Assembly (NCBI GenBank): GCA_023382595.1
Contig: JAHDWB010000001.1
Span: forward strand, 310,001 to 374,000
DNA: 64,000 bases
Reading direction: 5' to 3'
Source of the DNA: Anaerolineales bacterium
Lineage (GTDB): Bacteria; Chloroflexota; Anaerolineae; Anaerolineales; Villigracilaceae
Position numbers and translations under genes: made by a program. The notes under the pieces were generated by a model. It did not search any database. It saw nothing but the letters and a program-made list of their open reading frames with translations, and was not told the origin of the DNA. Numbering within the stretch: position 1 is the first letter of the stretch; each line of letters starts with the position of its first letter. This document shows positions 43,054 through 51,272 of this stretch, piece after piece.

Positions 43054-44373
43054 ATGAAAATCATTAACGATATTGGTATTCAGATTCCCCAGGTGCATCT
43101 GCCCAAGGCAGGCATTGACCTGAAAAAGTGGGCGGTCATTGCGTGCGACCAATTCACATCGGAGCCGGAATATTGGCATGAGGTGGAGAAGATCGTCGGC
43201 GATGCGCCTTCGACCTTGAACCTGACCTTCCCCGAAGTGTATTTGGAGAAGCCGGGCGAGGATGAGAGAATACAGCGCATTCAACTGGCTATGCGCAAAT
43301 ACTTGGAGGATGGCATTCTTCAACCCCATGATGGATTCGTGTACGTGGAACGCACCATCAATGGAAAAACACGCAAAGGCGTGATGCTGTGCCTCGACTT
43401 GGAATGCTATGACTATAACAAAGGCTCCTCCAGCCTGATCCGCGCCACGGAAGGAACGATCGTGGATCGCCTGCCTCCCCGCATCAAGATCCGCGAAGGG
43501 GCGGCGTTGGAATTCCCCCACATCCTTGTGTTGATCGATGACCCGAACAAGACCGTCATCGAACCGTTGACGACAGCGAAAGAGAAGTTCGAGAAATTAT
43601 ATGATTTCGACCTGATGCTGGACAGCGGTCACCTGGCGGGTTATGCGGTGAATGCGGAATTTGAAAACGGAATCGTCGAGGCATTGCGCGGACTGGCAAA
43701 CCCTGAAACCTTCGCCGCGAAGTACGATGTCAGCAAGGATGAGCCTGTGCTGCTCTTTGCAATGGGTGACGGCAATCATTCGCTTGCAACCGCAAAAGCC
43801 ATCTGGGAGAAGAACAAGGCGCAGGTCGGCATGGAGCATCCCTCGCGTTATGCGTTGGTGGAGATCGAAAATGTCCACGATGAGGCATTGGAGTTCGAAC
43901 CGATCCATCGCGTGCTGTTCGGTTTGAAGAAGGATGTCTTCGCCGAGATGCAGGCGTTCTTCGGCGTGAATTTCAGTTACACACCCGTCCCCAACGGAGC
44001 GGAGATGACTCAGCGGGTGGACAATGCCGATGGTGAGAATCAGTTGATCGGTCTGGTGGGAGGCGGAAGGAAGTTCGGCGTAGTCGAAATCGCGAATCCA
44101 TCCACCAATCTGGCGGTCGGAACGATCCAAGCCTTCCTTGATGATTTCCTGAAGAACGGCGGCGCGGAGAAAATTGATTACGTCCACGGGGAGGATGTGG
44201 TCGAACGGCTGTCGCTGCAGGATGGGAATGTTGGGTTTTATCTGGCGGGGATGCACAAGAATGAGTTGTTCAAGACCGTGATCGTGGACGGCGCCCTGCC
44301 GCGCAAGACGTTCTCGATGGGTGAGGCGCGCGAGAAGCGGTTTTACATGGAGGGCAGGAAGATCGCAGCTTGA
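43054..44373 (+). CDS. DUF1015 protein linked to serine biosynthesis
   Basis: This 439-residue cytoplasmic protein belongs to DUF1015. The N-terminus starts GIQIPQVHLPKAGIDLKKWAV. It carries EPEYWHEVEKIVGD and, most telling, AMGDGNHSLATAKAIWEKNK (about 232-251). DUF1015 genes are frequent neighbours of serA/serC in many bacteria, and a role in serine or phosphoserine metabolism has been suggested from that context. The biochemical activity is not established from this sequence. The gene follows serA by 60 bp, with the 28-bp palindrome between. Confidence 0.88.
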   Translation: MKIINDIGIQIPQVHLPKAGIDLKKWAVIACDQFTSEPEYWHEVEKIVGDAPSTLNLTFPEVYLEKPGEDERIQRIQLAMRKYLEDGILQPHDGFVYVERTINGKTRKGVMLCLDLECYDYNKGSSSLIRATEGTIVDRLPPRIKIREGAALEFPHILVLIDDPNKTVIEPLTTAKEKFEKLYDFDLMLDSGHLAGYAVNAEFENGIVEALRGLANPETFAAKYDVSKDEPVLLFAMGDGNHSLATAKAIWEKNKAQVGMEHPSRYALVEIENVHDEALEFEPIHRVLFGLKKDVFAEMQAFFGVNFSYTPVPNGAEMTQRVDNADGENQLIGLVGGGRKFGVVEIANPSTNLAVGTIQAFLDDFLKNGGAEKIDYVHGEDVVERLSLQDGNVGFYLAGMHKNELFKTVIVDGALPRKTFSMGEAREKRFYMEGRKIAA

Positions 44374-44390
44374 CCGCCGACCGTGGATAA

Positions 44391-44424
44391 AAAAAAGACG
44401 ACCATCAAAGTGGTCGTCTTTTTT
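44391..44424. terminator. Bidirectional intrinsic terminator
   Basis: GACGACCA/TGGTCGTC stem (44397-44404 and 44411-44418) with A-run and T-run lies between the convergent DUF1015 gene and the four-helix membrane protein gene. Confidence 0.87.
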
Positions 44425-44438
44425 GTTGATTTGACTCT

Positions 44439-44909
44439 TTACTTCTGCCGAAAGGGAATCATCATCATAAAACCGATCGCGATGATGCCCTGACCGATCA
44501 GTACGCCTGTCGCCTGCCAGGGACCGAAGTAGGGGATCTGCGGCGCAGAATGCGAGCCCATGCCAAAGATATCCGCCATGCCGGTGAAAACACAGAAGAC
44601 ATAGCCCGTGGCAACCAGCCGAGAGCCAATGTCGGATGTAATGGTGCGTTCATGTCCCCACCATAAGGCATGCAAGCCGATGTATCCGCCGAGACAGATG
44701 AAGGCAAGCCCGATCAGAAAAACGATGATCTGAACGAAACCGACCACGGGACTGCGGTCCCAGCCGAAGAGATCGGGCTTCGCGCCGACAGCAAAAATGA
44801 ACAGACCAATCAATGTGACGGCAATGCTGACTCGCGTGCGCGGTGTGACAACATCGTCCATGCGGGGGGTGGTTTTTACGGGAGTTGAGGCAGGGATGGG
44901 ATTTGACAT
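44439..44909 (-). CDS. Membrane protein, 156 aa
   Basis: Four membrane segments (about 28-45, 55-78, 98-115 and 130-150) follow a polar N-terminal region. No family is recognised. A charged HALWWGHERTITSD loop lies between helices 2 and 3. It is a single gene between a terminator and the dipeptidase gene. Confidence 0.6.
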   Translation of the reverse strand: MSNPIPASTPVKTTPRMDDVVTPRTRVSIAVTLIGLFIFAVGAKPDLFGWDRSPVVGFVQIIVFLIGLAFICLGGYIGLHALWWGHERTITSDIGSRLVATGYVFCVFTGMADIFGMGSHSAPQIPYFGPWQATGVLIGQGIIAIGFMMMIPFRQK

Positions 44910-44950
44910 TTTTCAACTACAAAGGGTCATGAAGTTTCACAAAGGAATAT

Positions 44951-46042
44951 TTACGGCAAATTACGTTTCAAGTGTCGAAGCCAGTTGCCGCTGAAGATGT
45001 TCTCAACATCGGCATCGGAGTAACCGCGTGCCTGCAGCAAGGATACCAGATTTTGCAGGTCGGCGATGGTGTCTATTTCGGGCGGGACGGATTGCACACC
45101 AAAGCCGCCGTCGAAGTCCGTGCCGATGCCGACGTGAAACGAGTCACCTGCGAGTTGGCAGACATGGTCAATGTGGTTGACGACATGATCCAGCGGAACT
45201 TCCGCGCGGCGATTCTTGTCCGTAAGCCAGCCGACTTTGAGATAGGTATTGAATGGGACGATCCCCACGACTCCATCGCGTTCGATGATGCCTGCGATGA
45301 TGCGGTCCGGCAGGTGGCGGTTGGTATTGGAATTCGGCATGAGCGCGGCACAATTGGCATGCGTGGCTACGATGGGACCTTCATAAATATCCAACGCTTC
45401 AACAGCGGCACGTTCGTCCATGTGACTGAGGTCGAGGGTGAAGTTGAAATCAGCCATCGCGGCGAGCAGTTTGCGCCCATCATCGGTCAGCGGACCCGGT
45501 TCGCGCCAGCCGCCGCAATAACGCGTCCCGACCCAGGCAGGTCCGATCAGCCGCACGCCGGCTTCATACCATTCCTCCAACTCGGAGGGATGGCGGATCG
45601 CTTCTGCGCCTTCCATGAGGATGACCATGCCGACGGGATGACCTGTCGCTTCGGGGGGGGGAGAGTTCCAATGGTCGAGGAGCAGGTTCAAGTCACGTTT
45701 GGAGGCGATGAGGCGGAATTTGTCCGGGATGGTATCGGTCAGACGATGGTACACATCCAATTGTGTACGATAGAGATCATGCGCTTCATCAAAGTTCTTA
45801 TAGACCTGCGGCTCGTCCTCGCGCTTGCGGAAACGGACCGGGGTTGCGAAAAGCGTCGAAAAGATGAGGGCAACCTGCCCGCGCTGATAATCGTCCCAGC
45901 CGAGCAGGGTATCGCCGTTATCTTCAATGGTCTGCGTGCCGGCTTCGAGGCGGCGGGTTTCGGCAGCGGGACGCGTGTAATCGCGCCCGTATCGGAGCAT
46001 GTTGTAGGCGATGTCGGCATGAGCGTCAACGATCAAAGGCAT
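44951..46042 (-). CDS. Membrane dipeptidase (peptidase family M19)
   Basis: The 363-residue protein belongs to the renal-dipeptidase/M19 TIM-barrel amidohydrolases. The N-terminal IVDAHADIAYN supplies the first metal His and Asp. A Glu lies in ILMEGAEAI, TLDLSHMDE and VATHANCAALMP supply later His ligands, and GIGTDFDGGFG the final Asp. It hydrolyses dipeptides, including D-amino-acid-containing ones, with zinc. No signal peptide is seen from the start at MPLIVDAHAD. A longer TTG start (46072) is possible but overlaps a terminator. Confidence 0.9.
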   Translation of the reverse strand: MPLIVDAHADIAYNMLRYGRDYTRPAAETRRLEAGTQTIEDNGDTLLGWDDYQRGQVALIFSTLFATPVRFRKREDEPQVYKNFDEAHDLYRTQLDVYHRLTDTIPDKFRLIASKRDLNLLLDHWNSPPPEATGHPVGMVILMEGAEAIRHPSELEEWYEAGVRLIGPAWVGTRYCGGWREPGPLTDDGRKLLAAMADFNFTLDLSHMDERAAVEALDIYEGPIVATHANCAALMPNSNTNRHLPDRIIAGIIERDGVVGIVPFNTYLKVGWLTDKNRRAEVPLDHVVNHIDHVCQLAGDSFHVGIGTDFDGGFGVQSVPPEIDTIADLQNLVSLLQARGYSDADVENIFSGNWLRHLKRNLP

Positions 46043-46070
46043 GGGAATAAGGCTCGATGGGTTGGTTATC

Positions 46071-46098
46071 AAAAGCGCACCTTGCGGTGCGCTCTTTT
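46071..46098 (-). terminator. Terminator downstream of the S1-domain gene
   Basis: GCGCACC (46075-46081) and GGTGCGC (46086-46092) form a 7-bp stem with a TTGC loop. On the minus strand it is followed by TTTTG. It lies between the S1-domain gene and the dipeptidase gene. Confidence 0.65.
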
Positions 46099-46099
46099 A

Positions 46100-47413
46100 T
46101 TATTCGTTGTCTGTGGTTTCGCTGCTCGGGGTTTCGTCCGGGGCGCTGTCTGTGGTTTCGCCACTCGGAGCTTCATCCGGGACGCTGGCTGTGCCGCCGT
46201 CATCATCTTCTTCGTCGAGTTCTTTGAACTCCTGCGTGAGCATCTTGAAGTCTTTGTCGGCGAAGGCGGCAGAGTCCACCTTGCGGAGGCTGAGCCCAAT
46301 GCGGTGCTGGTCGGTGTCGATGCGGATGACACGCAGGGTCTTGACTTCGCCTTCCTTGAGCACTTCCTTCGGATGTTCGACGCGGTTCTCGCTCAGTTCG
46401 GAGATGTGGATGAGACCTTCGATATCGCCTTCGAGACGGGCAAACGCGCCAAACTTAGCCAGGCGGGTGATGACACCCTCGACCAGTTGACCGACGCTGA
46501 ACTTCTCGACGCGGTTTCTCCAGGGATCATCCTGCAGGGCGCGGAGCGAAAGTCCGATGCGCTTCTTGTCGCGGTCGATATTGATAACTTTGACCTGAAC
46601 TTCCTGCCCGACCTCAAGCAGTTCTTTGGGATGCTCGATGCGGTCCCATGAAAGCTCGGAGAGGTGGACAAGCCCGTCGGCGCCGTTGACATTGACGAAG
46701 GCTCCAAAGTCGGCAAGGCTGGTGACGCGGCCCGTGTAAACGTGACCCTCTTCCAGTTCGCTGATGACGCGGTCCTTCATCGAGGCGCGCGATTCGGTAC
46801 TGGCGGCGCGTTCGGAAAGGATCAGGCGGCGGCGTTCGCGGTCCACTTCGATGATGCGGACAGAGATCGGTTCGCCGACCATTTTCTGCCAGCGCTTTTC
46901 AGGCGTATCACCCGCAGCCTGGGCGCGGCGCGCAGCGCTGATCTGGGAGGACGGAATGAAGCCGCGTAAATTGCCGACGGCGGCAATAAGCCCGCCCTTA
47001 TTGAAACCGATGACCTTTGTGTCAATGACGGTCTCATCGGCAATCATCTTCTCGACGCTCTCCCAGGACATCTGTTCCTGGGCGCGCTTGAACGACAGAA
47101 CGACATTGCCGTTCTGGTCTTCCGGGTGTACCACAAAGACGTTGACTTCCTGCCCCACTTGCAGTTCGGCACGTTCCTCTTCCGTGAGTTGCTCCAACTC
47201 GCGTCCCGACACAACCCCCTCCGACTTTGCCCCAATGCTGACCAGAATCTGGTTAGAGCCAATGCTCGCGATCGTGCCTGTGCGAATTTCACCGCTCTGG
47301 GGTAATTCGACACTCAAGGATTCTGATTCGAGCAGCGACTCCATGGTTTGATGATTGTTCGATTGGTCTCCCTGCGTACTTGCTGCCCCGCTCAGGGCTT
47401 CATTTTGATCCAT
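46100..47413 (-). CDS. S1 RNA-binding protein (ribosomal S1-like)
   Basis: This 437-residue protein carries four S1 domains (about 40-105, 125-190, 210-280 and 295-365). The last two contain FGAFVNVNGADGLVHLSELS and FGAFARLEGDIEGLIHISELS. S1 proteins bind single-stranded mRNA and aid translation initiation; with four domains this is the short S1/RpsA-like form. The acidic C-terminus has a near-repeat (DEAPSGETTDSAPDETPSSETTD, cited as two blocks: DEAPSGETTD and DETPSSETTD). I chose the ATG at 47413 (MDQNEALSG, GGAG upstream). A good promoter lies just upstream. Confidence 0.88.
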   Translation of the reverse strand: MDQNEALSGAASTQGDQSNNHQTMESLLESESLSVELPQSGEIRTGTIASIGSNQILVSIGAKSEGVVSGRELEQLTEEERAELQVGQEVNVFVVHPEDQNGNVVLSFKRAQEQMSWESVEKMIADETVIDTKVIGFNKGGLIAAVGNLRGFIPSSQISAARRAQAAGDTPEKRWQKMVGEPISVRIIEVDRERRRLILSERAASTESRASMKDRVISELEEGHVYTGRVTSLADFGAFVNVNGADGLVHLSELSWDRIEHPKELLEVGQEVQVKVINIDRDKKRIGLSLRALQDDPWRNRVEKFSVGQLVEGVITRLAKFGAFARLEGDIEGLIHISELSENRVEHPKEVLKEGEVKTLRVIRIDTDQHRIGLSLRKVDSAAFADKDFKMLTQEFKELDEEDDDGGTASVPDEAPSGETTDSAPDETPSSETTDNE

Positions 47414-47449
47414 CACTCGTGAACTCCAATTAACTGAAATGTAGGCAGG

Positions 47450-47478
47450 ATTATACAAGTTATTAAGCAAGTTGGCAA
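47450..47478 (-). promoter_or_regulatory. Promoter of the S1-domain gene
   Basis: Minus-strand -35 TTGCCA (47478-47473) and -10 TATAAT (47455-47450) are 17 bp apart, about 40 bp before the ATG. Confidence 0.75.
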
Positions 47479-47495
47479 CCCTGCCATTCCCGTTT

Positions 47496-47524
47496 TTGCT
47501 TTAAGATGAAACAGGCGTTATAAT
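47496..47524 (+). promoter_or_regulatory. Promoter of the chlI/chlD gene
   Basis: -35 TTGCTT (47496-47501) and -10 TATAAT (47519-47524) are 17 bp apart, 20 bp before the ATG at 47544. A very short leader results. Confidence 0.75.
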
Positions 47525-47543
47525 CACCGGCTGGAGTTAATCA

Positions 47544-48647
47544 ATGCCGACCATTTTTCCATTTACCGCCATCGTAGGACAGGAGCGCATGAAGCGCGCC
47601 CTCATTCTTAATGCTGTCGACACCCGCATCGGCGGCGTGTTGATCCGCGGCGAACGCGGCACCGCCAAATCCACTGCCGCGCGCGCGCTTGCCGCCCTGC
47701 TGCCAAAAGTGCAGGTTGTGCAGGAATGCCGCTTCGGATGCGACCCCGACAAGCCCGCCACCTGGTGCACCGAATGCAAGGAGCGTTCCACTGCATCGAA
47801 CAAAAAACTGCCCACATCCGAACGCACCACGCCGTTCATCAACCTGCCCGTCTCCGCCACCGAAGACCGTGTGGTTGGAACGCTCGATATCGAAAAAGCC
47901 ATCCAAAAAGGCGAACGTCATTTTGAGCCGGGCGTGCTCGCATCCGCAAACCGCGGTCTGCTTTATATTGACGAAGTCAATCTGCTCGACGATCATGTCG
48001 TGGATATTCTCCTGGACTCCGCTGCGATGGGCGTGAACACCGTCGAACGCGAAGGCATCTCCTTCGCCCATCCCGCGCGCTTCATCCTCGTCGGGACAAT
48101 GAATCCTGAAGAGGGAGATCTCCGCCCCCAGTTGCTGGACCGCTTCGCCCTCTCGATGGACATCGTCGGCATCCGCGATGCGCGCGAACGCATGACCATC
48201 ATGGAACGTAACATCGCCTTCGAAAAAGACGCGGAAGCCTTCCGCAAGAAATGGCTCCCCAGGGAAGAAGAACTTTCGCAGAAGATCGCGCATGCACGCG
48301 AACTCGTGGAACAAGTCACCTACACCAGCCGTGACCTGCTCTCCATCGCCGCGCTGACAGCTTCGCTCAATGTCGATGGTCACCGCGCAGATTTGGTCAT
48401 CCTCAAAGCCGCGCGCGCCGAAGCTGCTTTCGAAGGCAGGACGAAGATCAACGACCATGACATCGCCCTCGCCGCCGAGTTGGCGCTTCCGCACCGCATC
48501 AAGCGCACGCCCTTCCAACAGGCTGAATTGACCACCGAACAATTGCAGGAACGCATCGAGCAGTTGGCGGGTCAATCCATGCCGAGCGAATCGGAGGATG
48601 AATCCGAAAGCCAGCAGGAAGGCGAAGCCGAGGAAAAAAAAACTTAA
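47544..48647 (+). CDS. chlI: Magnesium/cobalt chelatase AAA+ subunit (ChlI-type), zero-frame product
   Basis: This 367-residue AAA+ protein has Walker A IRGERGTAKST (about 35-45), a Cys-containing insert (CRFGCDPDKPATWCTEC), Walker B LLYIDEVNLLDD, the ChlI-specific RFILVGTMNPEEGDLRPQLLDRF and a helical lid. Chelatase AAA+ subunits drive insertion of Mg2+ or Co2+ into tetrapyrroles together with a VWA subunit and a large ChlH/CobN subunit, which is not in the window. The frame ends EKKT-stop directly after an A9 run. The VWA part continues in the -1 frame, so this is likely the small product of a programmed frameshift. Confidence 0.9.
   Translation: MPTIFPFTAIVGQERMKRALILNAVDTRIGGVLIRGERGTAKSTAARALAALLPKVQVVQECRFGCDPDKPATWCTECKERSTASNKKLPTSERTTPFINLPVSATEDRVVGTLDIEKAIQKGERHFEPGVLASANRGLLYIDEVNLLDDHVVDILLDSAAMGVNTVEREGISFAHPARFILVGTMNPEEGDLRPQLLDRFALSMDIVGIRDARERMTIMERNIAFEKDAEAFRKKWLPREEELSQKIAHARELVEQVTYTSRDLLSIAALTASLNVDGHRADLVILKAARAEAAFEGRTKINDHDIALAAELALPHRIKRTPFQQAELTTEQLQERIEQLAGQSMPSESEDESESQQEGEAEEKKT
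48616..48647 (+). other. Probable programmed -1 frameshift site (A9 slippery run)
   Basis: The zero frame reads GAA AAA AAA ACT TAA. A -1 slip on the A run (48634-48642) gives AAC TTA AAA and enters the open chlD frame. A Shine-Dalgarno-like AGGAAGG (48616-48622) lies 11 nt upstream, the spacing that stimulates -1 slippage in dnaX. Transcriptional slippage on A9 is an alternative. Confidence 0.7.
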
Positions 48648-49609
48648 AACTCGAAGATGAGCAGGAGGAAGGTCCGCAGCAGGGCAACCCCGAACCCATG
48701 CAGCAACAGGAAGTGTTCGCCAGCACGAACGCCAACTGGTGGGACGGCGGTCAAAAGGTAAAAGCAGGCGAGACCTTCCAACCCCGCAAACTCAACACCC
48801 CGCTCGATAAATTGACCCGCAAACAGGCCGGCAGGCGTTCGCTCACAAAAACGGAACGCAAGCATGGACGTTACATCAAAGCGCGTCCCGCTGGCGATAA
48901 ACTCAACGACATCGCCTTCGATGCCACTTTCCGCGCGGCGGCTCCATTCCAAAAACAACGCACCGAAGAACGAAAGAAACTCGCCTTCTCCATCAAAAAA
49001 AGCGACTTGCAACGCAAAGTCCGCGTGAAACGGGTGGCAAATCTCGTGCTCTTCCTCGTGGATGCGTCATGGTCAATGGCGGTTGCCGAGCGGATGAATG
49101 CCACCAAAGGCGCGATCCTTTCGCTTCTGACGGATGCCTACCAACGTCGTGACCGTGTCGGTTTGATCGTCTTCCAGAAAGACCGCGCCACACTGGTACT
49201 CTCCCCCACCAATTCCGTGCAACTCGCCCAACGCGCATTAATGGACATCCCCGTCGGCGGAAAGACGCCGCTCTCGGCGGGACTTTTCATGGCGCACGAT
49301 GTGCTGACCCACGAAAAGCGCATCCACCCGGATGTGGAGCCGCTGCTCATCGTGCTGACCGACGGCGCAGGGAACGTCTCGCTTGGCACGCTCCCGCCGC
49401 AGGAGGAAGGATTCAAATTTGCGGAAATGATCGCAAACGAAAAGATCCGCGCGGTGGTCATCAACATGGAACACGCCGCCTTCGACCAGGGACTTGCCCA
49501 GCAGTTGGCGGACCATCTCGAAGCGCCATGCTACTCGCTCAGCGAATTGAAGGCGGAGAGTTTGTATAATGCGGTTGTGGATGAAATGTCCAAGCCGAGC
49601 AAGAAGTAA
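48641..49609 (+). CDS. chlD: Chelatase VWA subunit part (ChlD-type), reached by frameshift
   Basis: The frame downstream of the A9 run encodes an acidic linker (about 20 residues) and then a VWA domain. The MIDAS motif DASWS lies in LFLVDASWSMAVAERM, and later VGGKTPLSAGL and LIVLTDGAGN match the MIDAS loops. The first ATG in this frame is at 48698 and has no suitable ribosome-binding site. Fused to the AAA+ part by a -1 slip, the product would be 688 residues, a normal ChlD length. Programmed frameshifting that makes both subunits from one chlD gene has been reported for cobalt chelatases, which favours CobN-type use here. Confidence 0.8.
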   Translation, partial: NLKLEDEQEEGPQQGNPEPMQQQEVFASTNANWWDGGQKVKAGETFQPRKLNTPLDKLTRKQAGRRSLTKTERKHGRYIKARPAGDKLNDIAFDATFRAAAPFQKQRTEERKKLAFSIKKSDLQRKVRVKRVANLVLFLVDASWSMAVAERMNATKGAILSLLTDAYQRRDRVGLIVFQKDRATLVLSPTNSVQLAQRALMDIPVGGKTPLSAGLFMAHDVLTHEKRIHPDVEPLLIVLTDGAGNVSLGTLPPQEEGFKFAEMIANEKIRAVVINMEHAAFDQGLAQQLADHLEAPCYSLSELKAESLYNAVVDEMSKPSKK

Positions 49610-49615
49610 GAATAA

Positions 49616-49679
49616 AAGTGACAGTCACCTTGCCCACTCCGCTTCGCTATGGGATGTTTTGCAAAGGTGATTGTCACTT
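49616..49679. repeat. Inverted repeat downstream of chlD
   Basis: Arms of about 18 bp (49616-49633, AAGTGACAGTCACCTTGC, and 49661-49679) are complementary with one mismatch and one bulge, around a 27-bp loop. They could form a terminator-like stem between the convergent chlD and oxidoreductase genes, or be a dispersed palindrome. Confidence 0.6.
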
Positions 49680-49684
49680 CTAAA

Positions 49685-51100
49685 TCATGAATCAAACCCC
49701 AGCCCCAGCGCGTCGAGCGTTTTCAACCAAATATTTCTCTTCCCACCGTTTCTATCCGCCTGGTCAAGCGACCAGCGTGTGAAGTTAACGATCGGTGAAC
49801 GGAACGGCTCCGGCGGGAACGGGAACGGCTTGGATTTCACCATCTGCAACTCGGTGCGTTCGGTCTGTTTGCCATCGAGCAGGTCGAGCATCACTTTTGC
49901 GCCAAAACGCGAAGCGCCTACGCCCAATCCTGTATACCCCATCGCATACGCCACCTTGCCGCCATGTGCCTTGCCCCAAAACGCGGTGTAGCGCGAGCAG
50001 GTGTCGATCACGCCCCCCCAGGCGTGCGTGAAGCGAATCCCTTCGAGTTGGGGAAAGGTCTGGAAGAAGTGCTCAGCCAAAAGTCCGAAAGAGGCGGGGC
50101 GGTTTTCGAGATGCGGCGCAATCCCGTTATTCCTGTAATAGATCGCATCATATCCGCCCCACAGAATCCGCCCATCCGCCGTCATCTGGGAATAGTGGAA
50201 CTGGTTGCCGGCATCTGCCAGCCCTTCGCGCCCATACCAGCCAATCGCCTCGCGCTGTGACGTAGAAAGCGGCTCGGTCATCAGCACATAATCATAGACC
50301 GGCACGACGTAGAACGAAAGGCGTTTGAGCAAAGGCGGGAAAGCATTGGTAGCAAGCGCGACCCTGCGGGCTTCGATTTCACCATGCGGAGTTTTGAGGA
50401 TGACACCGCCGCGCCTCTCTTCCAACGCCTGAACCTGCGTGCCCTCATACAAGCGGACTCCCAACCTTAAGCATGCCTGCCTCAAGCCCCACGCCAGTTT
50501 CGCAGGGTTGACCATCGCCACAGACGGATCGTGCAATGCGGCGAGAAACGACGGTGAGTTAATGCGTTTGCGGATCTCATCCGCATCGAGGAATGTTGCA
50601 TGCAGACCATACGGCGCGGTCTCTTCAGCCTCTTCACGCAGTTCCTCGATCTGATATTCTTCGGCGGCAACGTTGATCTCGCCCGAACGGATGAAGTCAC
50701 ACTCGATGTCGAATTCTTTTATCGTCGCTTCGATGCCGTCGAGATTTTGGTCACCAAGTTGGATGAGTTTGGTAAGTTCCTTCTCCCAACGGTTCTTCCC
50801 ATTCTGAAAAGAATGCGTCAGCGACGCGGCACAGAAACCGCCGTTGCGTCCGCTCGCGCCGATGGCGATCTCCCCCGCTTCCAGCAGAACGACATCACGG
50901 TGCGGATCGGCTTGCTTCGCCTGCAAAGCCGTCCATAGACCCGTAAATCCCCCGCCGATGACGGCGAGGTCGGTTTGGATTTTGGTTGTCAGGGGTTGGG
51001 TTGGTTCTGGCTTGGCAGGATTATCCAGCCAAAAGGGACTCAATTTCACATCCGCAATCGCCTTGAGGCTCTGTGGTCGCGGAGTGGTTGAGAAAAACAT
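49685..51100 (-). CDS. FAD-dependent oxidoreductase (DAO/PuuB-like)
   Basis: This 471-residue protein (start MFFSTTPRPQ) has the DAO fold: the FAD-binding DLAVIGGGFTGLWTALQ at about 44-60, VVLLEAGEIAIGASGRNGGF, and a C-terminal GYTGLGVGASRFGAKVMLDLL. It is closest in pattern to gamma-glutamylputrescine oxidase and related amine oxidases, and would oxidise a secondary or primary amine with O2 or another acceptor. No polyamine genes are adjacent, so the substrate remains open. The ribosome-binding site is GGAG. Confidence 0.85.
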   Translation of the reverse strand: MFFSTTPRPQSLKAIADVKLSPFWLDNPAKPEPTQPLTTKIQTDLAVIGGGFTGLWTALQAKQADPHRDVVLLEAGEIAIGASGRNGGFCAASLTHSFQNGKNRWEKELTKLIQLGDQNLDGIEATIKEFDIECDFIRSGEINVAAEEYQIEELREEAEETAPYGLHATFLDADEIRKRINSPSFLAALHDPSVAMVNPAKLAWGLRQACLRLGVRLYEGTQVQALEERRGGVILKTPHGEIEARRVALATNAFPPLLKRLSFYVVPVYDYVLMTEPLSTSQREAIGWYGREGLADAGNQFHYSQMTADGRILWGGYDAIYYRNNGIAPHLENRPASFGLLAEHFFQTFPQLEGIRFTHAWGGVIDTCSRYTAFWGKAHGGKVAYAMGYTGLGVGASRFGAKVMLDLLDGKQTERTELQMVKSKPFPFPPEPFRSPIVNFTRWSLDQADRNGGKRNIWLKTLDALGLGFDS

Positions 51101-51195
51101 GGGGGCTCCAGTTTCGCGGTTCACCCGTTTCACAGGGTGAATTCATAGATTTCTGCAAGTTTAACGGTGGATGGGGGATTGTGTCAAATTCCCTC

Positions 51196-51250
51196 TTGAC
51201 ATTTTAGAACAAAAGTTCTAAAATGTCTTCAAGATTAGAACATCCGTTCT
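51196..51250 (+). promoter_or_regulatory. Promoter with two LexA-type boxes
   Basis: -35 TTGACA (51196-51201) and -10 TAAAAT (51219-51224) are 17 bp apart. The spacer is a perfect palindrome: 9-bp arms TTTTAGAAC and GTTCTAAAA around AAAA (51202-51223). A second box, AGAAC ATCC GTTCT (51237-51250), lies just after the start site. Both match GAAC-N4-GTTC. Confidence 0.8.
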
Positions 51251-51272
51251 TGAATTCGACAAGGAGGTCGAA

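Noticed and set aside
44972-46651. 559-codon open frame on the plus strand across the dipeptidase and S1 genes
   Set aside because: It runs antisense to two well-supported genes and crosses their boundary and terminator.
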